A stretch of DNA of 64,000 nucleotides from Taxawa tesnikishii (nom. ined.) (Eukaryota > Ascomycota > Dothideomycetes > Dothideales). The stretch is from the NCBI GenBank assembly GCA_030247885.1, contig JAPDRO010000017.1:310001-374000 (forward strand), in the 5' to 3' direction. A program made the translations under genes and the position numbers. The notes beneath the pieces were generated by a model. That model saw only the letters and a program-made list of their open reading frames with translations. It had not been told where the DNA came from and ran no database searches. This document shows positions 45,279-57,546 of this stretch, one piece after another; the first letter of the stretch is position 1, and each line of letters begins with the position of its first letter.

Positions 45279-47020
45279 ATGCGAGACCGGACCAGTACCG
45301 CCATCAGACAAGCTCCTCTAACGCCTGAATCCGTCACCGACTTTGTCTGCCCGCTCTGGATCCAACCCATCGTAAGCTCACTTGCGTACAAGACGCGTGA
45401 ACCATCCCAAAGAAAGCGTAAGAGACGGATTGTTGCGACAGGTTGTGTTTCTTGCCTGTAGGTTCAGCACGCCTTGCCCGAGTCCTTGCTCGATTGCGAC
45501 TAACAGTCCTTTGCAAGGGCAAGGGAGTGAAATGCGTAAGAGGTGAATTAAGATGTGCCGCAAGCGTGACCAAAGGTTGGAAAAGCAACAAATCAGCTCC
45601 GCAAAGAGGGAGGCAAGATGGTATGTATCGGTCAAACTGTTGTTTTACTGTTCAAAAAAGTCTTCGAAACACACATTCTGCCTTTTGTACAGAATGACTC
45701 CCGCTGACCCTGTTATACAATTCAACTCTTATTGGTATTTTTCCCCTATCGCTGACCACACTGAATGATTTCTCCCGTTCGAAACGGACTGATTGACATG
45801 GATACAGATCCCTCCGGTGCCTCCACTCCAACGGATGCCGAAAGCCCATACACATCAAGTTCCGGAATGCTTTTTGCTCCTCCAACCGAGCTTGAACACC
45901 TAGCCTTGGGAGCAGACACCCACTGGCGCGAACGGCAAAGCTTCCACTTCTACATCAACATCACCTCGCCGCAAGTCGGAGGCTTCTTCGGTAGCTGCTT
46001 CTGGGGCGACCTCCTCATTCGCGCCTCATACTACGATTCAGCACTACGACACGTCCTGATCGCGATCGGCGCGCTTCACGAGGCCATCCTTCGAAGGCGT
46101 CACGACTACTCGAAAGGGGTCGATGTGGCACCCGAGTTCTCCCTGCGGCACTGCAACAGCGCGATAGCGCTTGTGTCCGAGGTACAGTCACCGCAGGCTT
46201 CCGGTGCTGCGATATCGCTGCTGACCATCTGTCTGGCCATCACATTATTCGAAGCCGTCCAAGCCCGGAGTATCGAGGCCATGTCCCACGCTCTCCAGGG
46301 CGTACGCCTGATGGACCAGTTTAGAGACGCGACTACTACCGCAACAGCGCGAACCCATTGCCAACCACCGCATGCAATCGATCCGCACGTCTTGGCTGTG
46401 GTGCTATCGCAAGTCTGCTATGCCATACGAGGAAGATCCGGCACGCCCGTCCTCGACGACAGCATCGAGAGCATCGAGCTCCAAGACCCGTCGGGGATCG
46501 ACAGCATCCAGACAGCCTGTGGCCTGCTCGAGCTGGCCCGGAACAAAATCGTCACATATTGCCTCTCGGACCTAGCCAAAGACTCGAGTTTCGAAGCCGT
46601 CTGCGAGACGTCGGCAAAGAAACACGGATACAAGGTATGGCTGCAAATTTGGGAGCAGGCATTCACGTCTTTCCTCTCTCGGAAAGCACGGCGCCAAGCG
46701 AGCATGACATCAAGCGAGGAATGGTGCTGAAAGCCAACCATCTCTACGCGCTGGCACTCGTCGAGGGCAGGCAGCACGAATGTTCGGACGCGTACAAAGG
46801 ACTCGATTCGCTATTCCGCGCCATTGTAAATCTGTCGGCGGAGGTGTTGAAGACGCACAGGAAGCCTACTATATACGGCACCACTCTTGCGCCTTTCGAC
46901 AAGATCTGCTCGCCGTACCGGCTTTGGGTGGCGCAGCCATTGCGCCTAGTCCGGTCCGGATGTTTGAACGCTAAGGTCAGGGAAAATGCTGTACATCTGT
47001 TGAGGGTTTACAATCTATAG
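45279..47020 (+). CDS. fungal transcription-factor-like protein with degenerate Zn2Cys6 cluster
   Basis: A basic lead (KRKRRIVATGCVSC, to 45457) is followed by an intron-like 49-bp unit (45458-45506, GTAGGT...GACTAACAG). The rest of a zinc cluster follows, CKGKGVKCVRGELRCAAS. The fifth and sixth metal ligands appear as Ser (45563-45565 and 45584-45586), with Cys spacing otherwise kept. The first junction does not stay in frame with canonical splice sites. After a 187-bp intron (45621-45807) comes a long region like the fungal-specific regulatory domain (DPSGASTPTDAESPY, SYYDSALRHVLIAIGALHEA, PYRLWVAQPLRLVRSG). The frame changes once near 46680-46700. The downstream regulatory part looks real. 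DNA binding through a normal Zn2Cys6 is doubtful. The protein could be a cofactor without DNA binding, or a decaying regulator. Confidence 0.65.
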
Positions 47021-47671
47021 GATGGTATAGGATGGTGGAAGTCTGAAGCGGCGGTCACGTCCTTGGGCTCTTCCTCCCGTTGCTCTTGATGGACCATCGC
47101 ATCAACATGCGGATATTTCAAGAGTTAAAAGATACAAGGGCAAAAACGTTCAACAACCAGGATTCCCATATGGTCACCCACTATAGTACTAACTGGTCGG
47201 TCGACTGCTTGTGTATGGCAGAGCGGACGGGATGCCCAATATTCAGCCGCCTATGGTCGAACGTGACGAATATTTTCATTTGTCAAATAATATCATAAAT
47301 CTACGTCCCATCTCCTGCGACGCATCCTATCATCGCGGGCCCACCAGGTCGGGATCATGGTATATTATAATACAAGCTCGTTCACAAAAACAGAGGAGGA
47401 GATCATGCGTAGTTGACATCCCGATTCGGAATGATGACACAATGATGGAAAGGGTAGGCGAAGGAGACTGTGAGACTGAAGTTCATTTGCTTATACATTC
47501 ACTATCGAAGTTCGCAGTCGGCGATATGTCATGACCCGTCTGCTACTCAAGTGCCAGAAGTTTGGAGACAGTCTCCAATCGTTCAGAGCTTCGACTCCTT
47601 GTTTACTGGTTGCGCCCTGTTTGACCAACACGATTAGCCTTTACCACCCAGCGGACCAAAGGGGGATAAGT
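47021..47671. other. convergent intergenic region
   Basis: This is shared 3' flank of the transcription-factor-like gene and the BLI-3-like gene. It is slightly AT-rich around 47270-47400. No gene is supported. Confidence 0.55.
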
Positions 47672-48490
47672 TTACCTACATTGCTTGATTTCGTTCTCAT
47701 CCAGGTGTCTGAGCTTGTTCACGGCTGGTGCGGAGCCAGTGACAACACCCTTGGCGAACTCGGTGAAGCCGCCAATCGATGTGCTCTGCCTGCTGATGGC
47801 GTATTGTGCGGTGGCGGTGTTGACCTTGATGAGGCAGATTCTTGGGTCCTCTGGGCCACCGTCGTGCGTACCATCACCGAGATCTCCGATCCAGGCCTTC
47901 AGACCGGTGGAGTAATACTTGCGGACCTTCTCGCGGTCGGTCTCGATGGTGACCCTGCCGGAGATGGAGGCCCACTCGCCGGAGGAGTTGTAGAAGGCAA
48001 GGTTGACGTCGGGGTCGTTCTTGAGGTCGTCGGTCTTGCCAGACTCGGTGTTGGCGTGGAAAAGAAAGTCGATGTTGTTATCCTCCTGGGATCGATGTGT
48101 CAGTGACTGTATGTCGCGCCACCCAGGCAATTGGGGGCTTACCTTTGCGGCCAGAGCCATGCAGCGGGAGGCGAGCAGACCGTCCTGTGTCCGTGTGACC
48201 ATCATGCAGAACTTGCTCTTGTCGACGAAGTTCACAAGGTCCTCAACCTTCTCCTTCAGCGAAGGCTCCTCGAAATTCTTCTGGGTGTACGGGTCGGCGG
48301 TCTTGCTGCCGGTGTCGGCGTTGCTGTACGACATTTTTGCGGTGGTGTGTGAGATTAGTCTGGTATTGGTTGATTGAGCTGGTTTGGGGATCGAGAATCT
48401 GGAGCATGTGAGTAGTGTTCTCGAGCGACGCGGAGTCGTATGCAGTGAGGTGCGAGCAAGGCGGGCAAACACAGAAGCCGAGAGTGACAT
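47672..48490 (-). CDS. bli-3: BLI-3-like flavin-binding (pyridoxamine oxidase-fold) protein
   Basis: Two exons (48490-48143 and about 48085-47672), with an intron of 57 bp that happens to stay in frame, give about 253 aa. The fold is the split-barrel FMN-binding type related to pyridoxamine 5'-phosphate oxidases. Family-like runs are DPYTQKNFEEPSLKEKVEDL, CMMVTRTQDGLLASRCMALA, NIDFLFHANTESGKTDDLKN and EWASISGRVTIETDREKVRK. The Neurospora orthologue is blue-light inducible; its reaction is not known. An internal Met at residue 53 (MSYSNADTGSK) matches the usual family start. The 52 residues before it are Arg/Ser-rich like a mitochondrial targeting signal. A probable 5'-UTR intron (donor GTAAGT at 48567, acceptor near 48495) suggests the upstream start is transcribed. 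Confidence 0.88.
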   Translation of the reverse strand: MSLSASVFARLARTSLHTTPRRSRTLLTCSRFSIPKPAQSTNTRLISHTTAKMSYSNADTGSKTADPYTQKNFEEPSLKEKVEDLVNFVDKSKFCMMVTRTQDGLLASRCMALAAKVSPQLPGWRDIQSLTHRSQEDNNIDFLFHANTESGKTDDLKNDPDVNLAFYNSSGEWASISGRVTIETDREKVRKYYSTGLKAWIGDLGDGTHDGGPEDPRICLIKVNTATAQYAISRQSTSIGGFTEFAKGVVTGSAPAVNKLRHLDENEIKQCR

Positions 48491-49068
48491 CCTTCTGGCC
48501 GTGTGTTGTAGGGGATATTGACTACAAAGTACTCAATTGAACGAAGTCAGGGATGAAGGAGACTTACCAGAGAAAGATTCAGAGGGAGAGAGGAGATGTG
48601 CTGATGAGGAAGAGGTGCAAGGAACGAGAACCCTGGCGTGTTTAAAGAGCAATGCCATGATGACTGCCCCACCGCACGCAATGACATCACAAGCTCACCA
48701 CCGCCGACGCGCGGGTGGCCTTCTCCAACACGACTACTGCTTCGGCTTGTGAAAGCGGCGAAGACGACTTGGCGGGGACAACAAAGTGAAAACACGAGAC
48801 GGGCAAAGAATTGCCATGTCCGGACGGAGGACTTGGTTATTGCCTCATCGAGGCTTCGTCGCATACCGCTTTTGATCCTCTAACACAGATGTGATGCGTC
48901 TGCGCTCTCAAACTGAATCGATTGTGCCTGGACTGGAGATCGGCTCGGCGCCTCTCTCTCCACCGAACTCCGAATCCCCGTCCCCTCCCCTCCCTCCCCC
49001 TCGCTAGAAAATGCCATCCCCCCCCAAACGCCCATAACCCTTTGTCCCGCGGCTTGATGCACTACGCG
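48491..49068. other. upstream region of the BLI-3-like gene
   Basis: This holds the promoter and probable 5'-UTR intron (about 48495-48567) of the BLI-3-like gene and the 3' flank of Prp1. A C-rich tract lies near 48965-49030. No additional gene is supported. Confidence 0.55.
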
Positions 49069-51955
49069 TCACTCCAGCTTGCTAGCCACCAGCTTCAGAA
49101 TCTCCTCCGTCCCCAAAGATGCATTCTCCGGTGCCTTGGCCACGCTCTGCCACACCTCGCCATGCCTGGGCTCGTTAAGCACGCACTTGCTGATGATCTC
49201 TTCCTTCTTCCCTTCCGTGCCATGCTGGAGGAGGAACTTGTACCACCAAGCCCAGGTGTCGCCCCAATCCGGGTCGAGGATGGCGGCTTTCTGGAACCAA
49301 GTCGCTGCCTTCTCGAGCCGGCGCTCGCCCCAGAAGATACGTGCCACTGTGACGAACAGAATGGGGTCGTTGTCGACCTTCTTGATCGCCTCCAGACTGC
49401 GTGGCTTCCGCTGGGTGCGTGCTTCCAGATGCCAGATCTTCTCGCTCCACAACAGACCGCTGGTAGGACACTCCTGCAACGCCTGCGCCATCTTCTGGTT
49501 GGCGGCAGGCAGATTGCCCGCTCTTCGCTCCAGCCGCACTGATTCGCACCACAAATCCGGGTTCTTCGGCACGGCGAGACGTGCGCGATCCAGGATACTT
49601 CTTGCCTTGACCATCACACCAGCCTTCTCTTCAATGCGAGAGGCCAGTAGCCAAAGTGGAACGCTCTTGGGACAGGCGCGTGTTCCAGTGTTGTATGCCT
49701 CTCGCGCCTGTGGTATCATGCCCTTGCTTTCGTAGATCTGTCCCTTCATCATCCAGAGCTTATCTGCCTTCGGATACAGCTGCAGACCCTGGTTGACGAG
49801 GTCAAGTGCTGCATCCTTCTCACCTCGCTGCCGCTCGAAAGCCACACTCTTGATCCAGACACGGTCCGTCCCTGCTTCGTTACGTGCCGTGGCCAGAAGC
49901 TCGCGCGCTTGATCATACTGTCCGTTGTCTGCTTCCAGCTTGACGGCCGCAAGCCAGATGTCTTCGTTGTTGGGATTTTGCTGGAACGCCTTACCCAAAA
50001 CCCTTCTCGCATCGTCGATGTCGCCGGTCGTCCATTTTTCACGTGCGAGCTGCATCCACAAAACTTCATTTGTAGGGCATGCCTCGACGGACTTCTCCAG
50101 CAATTCGGACAGTGACTGTTTGGTACCGTGGTTCCGCTCCATGTCCGCAGCGGCGAGCCATATGCTTGCGCTTGAGGGAAAAACACGTAACGCATAAGCA
50201 TACATGGAGCGAGCCGTCTGGTAACGGCCACGGCCGATTGATCCTTTTGCGTCGTCAAGCCAGATCTTCTTGCGATCGTCGTCCTCGTCCAACTCCCATC
50301 CAAGCGTGTGTTCAATGATGGCGTTGCAGGTCAGTGGTGCACCCTCTTCTTCGCATGTTTCAGCTTCCGTAATCCACTCCTCCCGCTTGAGCATAGCAGA
50401 TTCCTTGGCAAGAGCCTTCACACCACGCTCGATAACCTTGGAAATGAGGGGCTTGTTGCCAATCTGCTCCTGGAGACGTGCAGCGGCAATCCAAATCTCG
50501 TAAGACGTGGGAATGGCTTTCCGTGCTTTGTTCAACACAACCTGGGCATTTTCCGGGGTCTCCAAACGTGCCAGTGCCAGCCATAGCTCGACTGACAATG
50601 GAATGATCTCAGTCGCCTTGGCAAGTAGCAGACGCGCATCCGCAGGATCCTCCTCGAGATTGACAGCTTCCTTCCAGATGGCCACCGATTGCGGGATGTG
50701 ATCGAGGGCTTGTCGTAGAACCCTCTTCTTAGCCGCTGGCAACTGCTCCAGCTTCATGGCTTCAACCCAAAGGCGCACAGACCGGTTGTTGTTCTTGATA
50801 GCATTTGCCGCAATGATTTTGGCATTGTGGTTGTCGTTAAGGCGAATGGCTTCCAGCCAGACATCCTCGCTCTTCGGACAGTGCTCACATCCCCGTGCAA
50901 TCACGTTACGTGCAGCAACAATCTTTCCAGCATACTCTTCGAGACGCGCCGCAGCGATCCAACCAGGCCCGTGCTTCATGTTCGTCTTGATGACAGACTC
51001 CAGCAGCGTTCGCGCACGCGCAATGTCCGCGACCGGAATTTCTCCAGCTTTGATCTCGGACTTTGTCAGCGCAGTCATGTAACCCTTCGGGTCGATGCTT
51101 GTAGCTGTCCCAGAGACCGATTCTTGGCCGGAACCCTGGGCTGCCTGATCCAAGCGCACTTGAAGAACCTTGTCGCGTGCTGCTCCAATATCCGCAAAAT
51201 TGGTCATGGTACCATCCAGGCCGTCCGCTGCTCCGTTGGCCGCCGCTCCATCTTCGCTGATTGTGGTATCAAACTGTGTCGAATCTCTTGCTCCCGCCAG
51301 TACGCTGTCGGGTACCGCATAGAACCTTTGCCGCAAGTGCTGCTTCGACCGCCTGTTCTTGCCCGTCAAGTCGCCGACCTCGGGTATGGCCGCCCATTCC
51401 TCATCCGTGACACCACCAAGAGCTCGCTTGAGGTCTGCAAACTGCTGTTGGATCTTGGGATTGTTTCGCTCGTATTCTTCTCGTTCTGCTTTCTCGCGCG
51501 CTTCCCTGGAAGGAGGTTCTACGTCGGTATTCTGCCAATCTAAACGGTGTGCTCGGAAAGGGAGAGCAGAGGGGAATGGGGAAATGTACTAACCTTCGTT
51601 GTCTGCGCCGCTTGTCCATCTTCTCGTCCACCTCCTGGTATATCCGATCTGCCTCGTCGTCGTCGCGGTCGTAGTTGCCCGTCGCAAATAAACCAGTCTC
51701 GTTCTCCGGGTCTTGAAAGCGTTCGTCGTCATCGTCGTCGTCCTCTTTCTTGCCGCTTACACCGTATGCTGTTGGAGGCGCGTTGCCCAGTTGTGCGGCG
51801 CGCTTGGCGAGCGCTTCCTTGATCTGTTCTTCACTGGGTCCTTCTCTTGCCGGACCCAAATCTGAACGCGTCGTGAAACCAGTCGCACCTCTACCCAGAC
51901 CTGCAACGTAGTTTTCTGGAGCAGGCATGCTCAAGAAATCCTTGCGGCCCGCCAT
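49069..51955 (-). CDS. prp1: pre-mRNA splicing factor Prp1/Prp6 (U4/U6.U5 tri-snRNP)
   Basis: Two exons (51955-51594, 51505-49069; 88-bp intron) give 932 aa, the family length. The N-terminal PRP1 domain (1-160) begins MAGRKDFLSMPAPENYVAGL and contains GLFATGNYDRDDDEADRIY. Many half-a-TPR (HAT) repeats run from about residue 270 to the end, typified by ESVIKTNMKHGPGWIAAARL, IWLAAADMERNHGTKQSL and GDTWAWWYKFLLQHGTEGKK. Prp6/Prp1 bridges U5 and U4/U6 snRNPs in the spliceosome. The acceptor at 51506 was chosen because it gives QRREAREKAEREEYERN, restoring the helix typical of the family. An alternative acceptor upstream would meet a stop. No frame problem is seen. Confidence 0.96.
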
Positions 51956-52542
51956 CTTGTGTTGCGCTGCCTTCCTGGCAGGGTCCGATCGGGAGTGAAG
52001 AAGAAAATACGGCCCGGGTGGTTTGATTCGATGCGCAAGCTCTTCTTCCCTTGAGCGAGCGGAGGCGACTGCAGGAAAGCTTGAATGCCTTCAGTTCTCC
52101 GAAGATGGAAGATGGACTTCTGGATGCGCGAGTCATGCAGGGCTTCGGGAAACTTCCGAGGAGGACAGGAGAGAGCCTCATCACTCGCAGTTCAGCGTGC
52201 CTGATCACACCTCAACTACCCTATCAATCCTCTGGCCTTGACCTTTTGAATTATCCACATAACGCTAGTCGGTCTATCAGGCGCGAAGCGAACCCGGCTG
52301 TCATCTCTCTGTCATGTTTGAAACAATCCACCACGACCGCTCGGGGTAGCAATACTAGGAAAAGCCGGCTACAGCCGCTGGGCTGAAGGATGGAAGAGGG
52401 TGTTGTTATTCACTCAAATAGGCCAACGACTACTTGAAACAGACGCAATGCACGTCACTTCATGCCCAGCTACTACGTACCTCCGCTATACTATTGTTCC
52501 TTCCTTCTCCTTTCCGTCTAACGCGTGCAGTCAACATGCCGC
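51956..52542. other. intergenic region
   Basis: This is the promoter side of Prp1 and the 3' flank of 5-oxoprolinase, both on the minus strand. Short ORFs have no protein character. Confidence 0.6.
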
Positions 52543-55500
52543 CTACGCACTCGCCTCCGCCTCCGCCTGTCTACTCGCCACACTACCACCTCTCCAGGCA
52601 TGCTTAGGATCCTGCCAGAGATGCTTGTTGGTCTCACTCTCCTTACCCTTCGGACCCCATCCGCCACCACCAGGCGTCATAACAATAATCCTCTCACCAG
52701 CTTTCATACTTGCCGTGTTCTTTCCTCCCATGTTGATATACCTGACCTCCTCTCCCGCATCACCCTCTACTTGAGAAGCAGGGTTACTCGGCGTCGCCGT
52801 GCCCGAATTGGGATTGCTAGATTTGTCTGCATCGCTCCCCTTAGCCTTTGGCACGCGGCGGACCCAAATGTTCTGTCCGCACTGCGCGTCCTCGCCGCCC
52901 TCGAGGCCGTAGGGGTGGTACACGCGGCGCTCGCTGAGGATGGAGGCTTGCACGGGAATGCGGAACTCGATGTCGCGGACCACGCCGTCGCCGCCAGGAT
53001 GCTGACCGTCGCCTCTGCTGCCTGCACGCAGGCTGAACTCGCGCAGGATGACCGGGTAGCGCCGCTCGAAGACTTCGGAGTCCGTGATGCGTGTGTTGGT
53101 CATGTGTGTATGCACACCAGAGGTGCCGTTCCAGGTGGGCCCGGCACCGCTGCCGCCGGCGATGGTTTCATAGTACCCAAAGCCACGGACGGCTTCTTCG
53201 CCCTCGACGTTGCCGCCGAAACCGAAAGTCAGGTTATTGCAGTCGCCTTGTGAGGCTGCGCAGGCTTGGAAGGCTTTGAGCACGACATCAGTTACACGCT
53301 GAGAGGTCAGTACGTTTCCGCCGACCACGGCCGCAGTGGCGGACGGGGAGAGGAAGGACTTCTTGGGAATGATGACGTTGATAGGTTTGAGGCAGCCTTG
53401 GTTGAGTGGAATGTCTTCACTAATCAGGCACCGTAGACAGTAGATGATGGCACTGTAGGTAACGGCTTCCGGCGCGTTGATGTTGCCGTAGACTTCTGGG
53501 CCGGTGCCCGTGAAGTCGAAGACCGCTTCGCCTTTGTCGGCGTCGATGTGCACTTTGAGTTTAATCGGACTACCGTCGTCCATGTAATCGGTTGCAGAGA
53601 GGTCCTGGCCCTCGAAGCGCTTGCTGACATCCTTGAGCAAGTTCTTGACGCTTAGCTCCGCATTGTCCTGAATGTTGCGCATGTAGAACTGTACAACGTC
53701 CTCGCCGTAATCGTCGATGAGCGTGCTGATCAGGTTGATGCCCTTCTGGTTTGCCGCAATCTGCGCCTTCAGGTCATTGAGGTTGTCAGCCAGGCAGCGG
53801 GTGCCACTGCATCCTGGATACTTAGCCGGCTCGTGCAGCAAAAGCTCCGTGATTCTCTCCTCGTTAAACTTGCCCTCCTCGACTAGTTTCTCTGTCTTGA
53901 TAGACGCGCCTTCCTGAAAGAGCTCACGGGAATGCGGAGGCATGGATCCGGGTAAGATACCGCCGATATCCGCGTGATGGGCACGGGAAGCGACATAGAA
54001 AACGATGTTGTCGCCGCTGAAAGCGGGCGTGATGACCGTGATGTCCGGAAGATGAGTGCCGCCGTACATCGGATGGTTTGATACGAGTACGTCGCCTTTC
54101 TTCAGTTTACCTCTCCAGATCTCGGCCTGCTTCTTCACGCATGTGGACATACTGCCCAGATGTACAGGAAGATGTGGAGCTGCGTTCGTCAGTGACAACT
54201 CAAGGAACAAAGACTGGCAAACTCACCATTTGCGACGAGCCCGCCATCAGCATCGAAAAGCGCGCACGAATAGTCCAATCGTTCCTTGACGTTGGTGCTG
54301 ACACTGGTCTTCTGCAGAGCTCTACCCATCTGCTCCGCAATTGCCATGAAACGGTGGGCGAAAATACTTAGCATGATTGGATCCACGTTCTCTGTGGTAA
54401 CCTTCTTGTCTTGCGAACCCTCGCCAATATTGATGATGACATGGGTATCGATGATTAAAGCGGAGGCACCAGGCGTAACAACAATGGTCTGTGTGCCGTC
54501 CGCGATGATCGCGGGCCCTGGTAGTCGGTCACCAGTCTTCAAATCCTCGAGCTTGTAGATCGAAGTGTCCTGACGACCGCCTTCAAAGTAAACCTTTTCT
54601 GTTCGGTAGACCTTCTCGCCCTTGCCCAGGTCTTTTGGCTTAACCTCTTTGAGTTGCTGGTCAACAGTCTTTTCCAGCCCTTCGAAGGTCTTACCGATGC
54701 CTCTTGCGCGGACATCGTCGACGATGATATCCCTGTCCGGAAGGGTGAAGCCAAACTCCTGCTCATGCTGCTTGATAAAGGCTTTGCCGAACGACCATTG
54801 CTCGCCGCCATATTCCTTGTCAGCTTCTTCTTTGGTGGGCTTGATAACCATCAGAGCGGATTCAGTTCCTCTGTATCTCATGTTGAGATATTCCTCGAAG
54901 TGAATTGCACTCTCGTCAAAGCCCTGGTCGTTGAGCGTAGCCTTCGACTTCTTCTTAAGATCCTCCATCTTCTCTCGCAAGTACTTCTTGATGCCCTCAT
55001 CGCTGTCGGACCATACTTTCGAGTCTGGTTCTTGCCTTTCGTCAACAACATCGGCGAGAGCCATGCCGTACGCTGATAGCACAGAGGAGTAACGGTGGAT
55101 GAGAATCTGGCTGATACCAAGTGCTTCCGCAATGGCCACTGCGTGTTGACCGCCCGCGCCACCGAACGTCGCCAGCCTGTGTTTTGAGGTGTCATGCCCT
55201 CGTGCCTCTGTCAGCGAACGAATGGGTCGAGTCATGGTCTCGTTGGCGATCTTGATAAAGCCGTATGCCACTTCATCCATGGACATCTTCTCAGAGACTT
55301 CCTTGTTGATCTGCTCTGTGAGCTCTTCGAACAGTTTCTTGCTTGCTTCAACGTCGAGTCCCTCGTCCTCGTTCTTGCCGAAGATTTTGGGGAAGAAATC
55401 TGGGATAAGACGGCCAAGGAAAAGGTTTGCATCAGTGATGGCTAGAGGACCGCCTTTCCTGTAGCAGGCCGGGCCAGGGTGTGCGCTTGCGGATTCAGGT

Positions 55501-56763
55501 CCTACGACAAACAAACCGTTCTTCCAGAATAACCGTGATCCACCACCAGCAGCCACCGTATTAATATCAAGTTGAGGAGATTGTATCGTGACACCTGCTG
55601 TGGTGGTCTCGAAAACGTGGTCATAACGTCCTTCGCCATATCGACTCACATCGGTACTGGTGCCACCCTGGAACACGATCAATCTCTCGAAAATAGTTGA
55701 TCCTCTGTGTGTCGCTTACCATGTCGAAACCAATGACCGGTATCTTCGTCTCTGGATCATAGGATGTAAGTGCATAGCCCACGACACCGCCAGCTGGTCC
55801 GGAGAGGATGGCTTTCAAGCCAGAGAAGATGTCGACATCCACCAACCCTCCGTCTGACTGCATGAACTCGCATCTTGCGCCTTTGTCACCCTTTTCCTCC
55901 TTGACACTCTGAGTGCCGAGTCCGCCCTCGAAGCCCTTCTGGAAGCCGTTGATGTACTTTCTGATGGCTGGAGTAAGATATGCATCCGCGCATACAGAAG
56001 TCGCTCGGGGAACAAGCTTAATCATAGGCATAAGCTCATGACTCAGACTGACGTGTTCGAACCCAATCTCTTTTGCGATCTTGCCGATCAGAGCCTCGTG
56101 CTGCGTGTATGTGTAGCCGTGCATCAAGCATACAGCTATACTCCTAAGACCGGAATCATACACTTCCTGCAGCTGCTTCCGTATCTGCTCATGATCTGCC
56201 CTCTTCAATATCCGTACCGCCTCACCACTTATGCCCCTCACCAATTGCGCGTCCTCACCGGCCTCCTCGATCGACTTCGCCTTTGTCTCGTGCCTTTCCG
56301 GATCTTCTGCATAATCCTCCAGCGTGACTCTTTCGTCAATCTCGACCACCGTCTTGTACAACACATCTGGTTTCCTGATTCCCAGGTCGAAGATGTTCGG
56401 TCTGCTCTGGTTTCCAATCTCCAAGCAATCCTTGAAGCCCTTTGTCACCACCATAGCAATGTCCTCTCCCTTCCGTTCTAGCAATGCGTTCGTGGCTACT
56501 GTGGTGCCCATGCGTATGCTCTCGATCTTTGTCGTGTCCAATGGCTTGCCTCGAGGAATGTCCTCACCGCTGAACTTCTCGAGCAAGCGACGGATGCCCT
56601 CTAGCGGCGCATCGTCGTAGTTGGCAGGATCGACGGAAAGGAGTTTGATCAGTACATCGTCTTCCATCTTGCCAGTACCTGGGTTGCCTACGCAGTCGGT
56701 AAAGGTACCGCCGCGATCAATGGCGATGCGGATACCGCGCTCACTCTTCTTCTCCGAAGCCAT
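52543..56763 (-). CDS. OXP1: 5-oxoprolinase (ATP-hydrolysing)
   Basis: Three exons (56763-55720, 55667-54227, 54179-52543; introns 52 and 47 bp) give 1,373 aa. A hydantoinase A type N-terminal domain begins with the ATP-binding motif [20 protein letters not shown]. The hydantoinase A part follows ([15 protein letters not shown] across intron 1, [13 protein letters not shown]). The hydantoinase B part starts after intron 2 ([54 protein letters not shown]). The enzyme converts 5-oxo-L-proline to glutamate with ATP in the gamma-glutamyl cycle of glutathione turnover. It is a cytosolic homodimer in yeast. All splice junctions restore conserved sequence and no frame change is needed. Confidence 0.96.
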
Positions 56764-57546
56764 GATGTGAGGGTGGCAAAGAAAAGATGGGTTATTGGGT
56801 CGACCACCCTGGACGATCGAAGGTGTACAGCTGGTCCTGACAGAGAGAGATGTATAGAAACACGCGCTGAGATTGACGAAGGAAAAGAGGAGCCCTCGGA
56901 AAGGTCGAGTACTAGCGCAATTGATATCTGGTCACCGGAAGAAAGACGTATGTCTGACAAGGGGGTATCACAATTGCATCTTGATGAGGCACGGAAGAAA
57001 CATCAAATACGAATGGCATCCAATCATTCCCCGCTTCACCATAGTGGGGTGGAGATGACGTTCGTCGCGATAGGGAGCACGCGCCGAAGAGAAGTGCGGT
57101 CAGATATCGTCGTCCTTGAGCAGATCGGCCTGCTGCTCCGAGACACTGTGGAGATGCTGCAGCCTCACCAGAGCCGCACAACTTCTGGAGTGTCGGCATT
57201 GTAGTGCGATACCAGGTCAAGATTGGAGTTTGTGAGGCTGCGTTTGTCGAAGGTGTATGAAACAGCTTCCGAGCGTTCTGACCTGACCCGCCCCGTTCGA
57301 AGCAAGCACCACCGCGCACATGCATGCGTCGTTGAAGTGACAGTTGTGCTTTGTCTGCACAACCAAACAACATGCGCATGCACATGCACATGCACATCGA
57401 ACTGGCAGAGACTCGACCATTCGATATACACTTCCCTTGTTCGGCCACAATAACCCTGTGGTAGGAAGTACTAGGCATTCCTCTATGATGCAAAGAAACG
57501 AAGCACACCTCTCCCGGCAAGCTACACGATAAACTCCGCATCCGCC
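56764..57546. other. divergent promoter region with (GCACAT)n repeat
   Basis: This lies between 5-oxoprolinase (minus) and the ankyrin-DIL gene (plus). A GCACAT-type hexamer repeat stands near 57367-57396. ORFs are random in look. Confidence 0.6.

Noticed and set aside
52525-53253. 242-codon plus-strand ORF
   Set aside because: It is antisense to the 3' part of 5-oxoprolinase and has no protein features.
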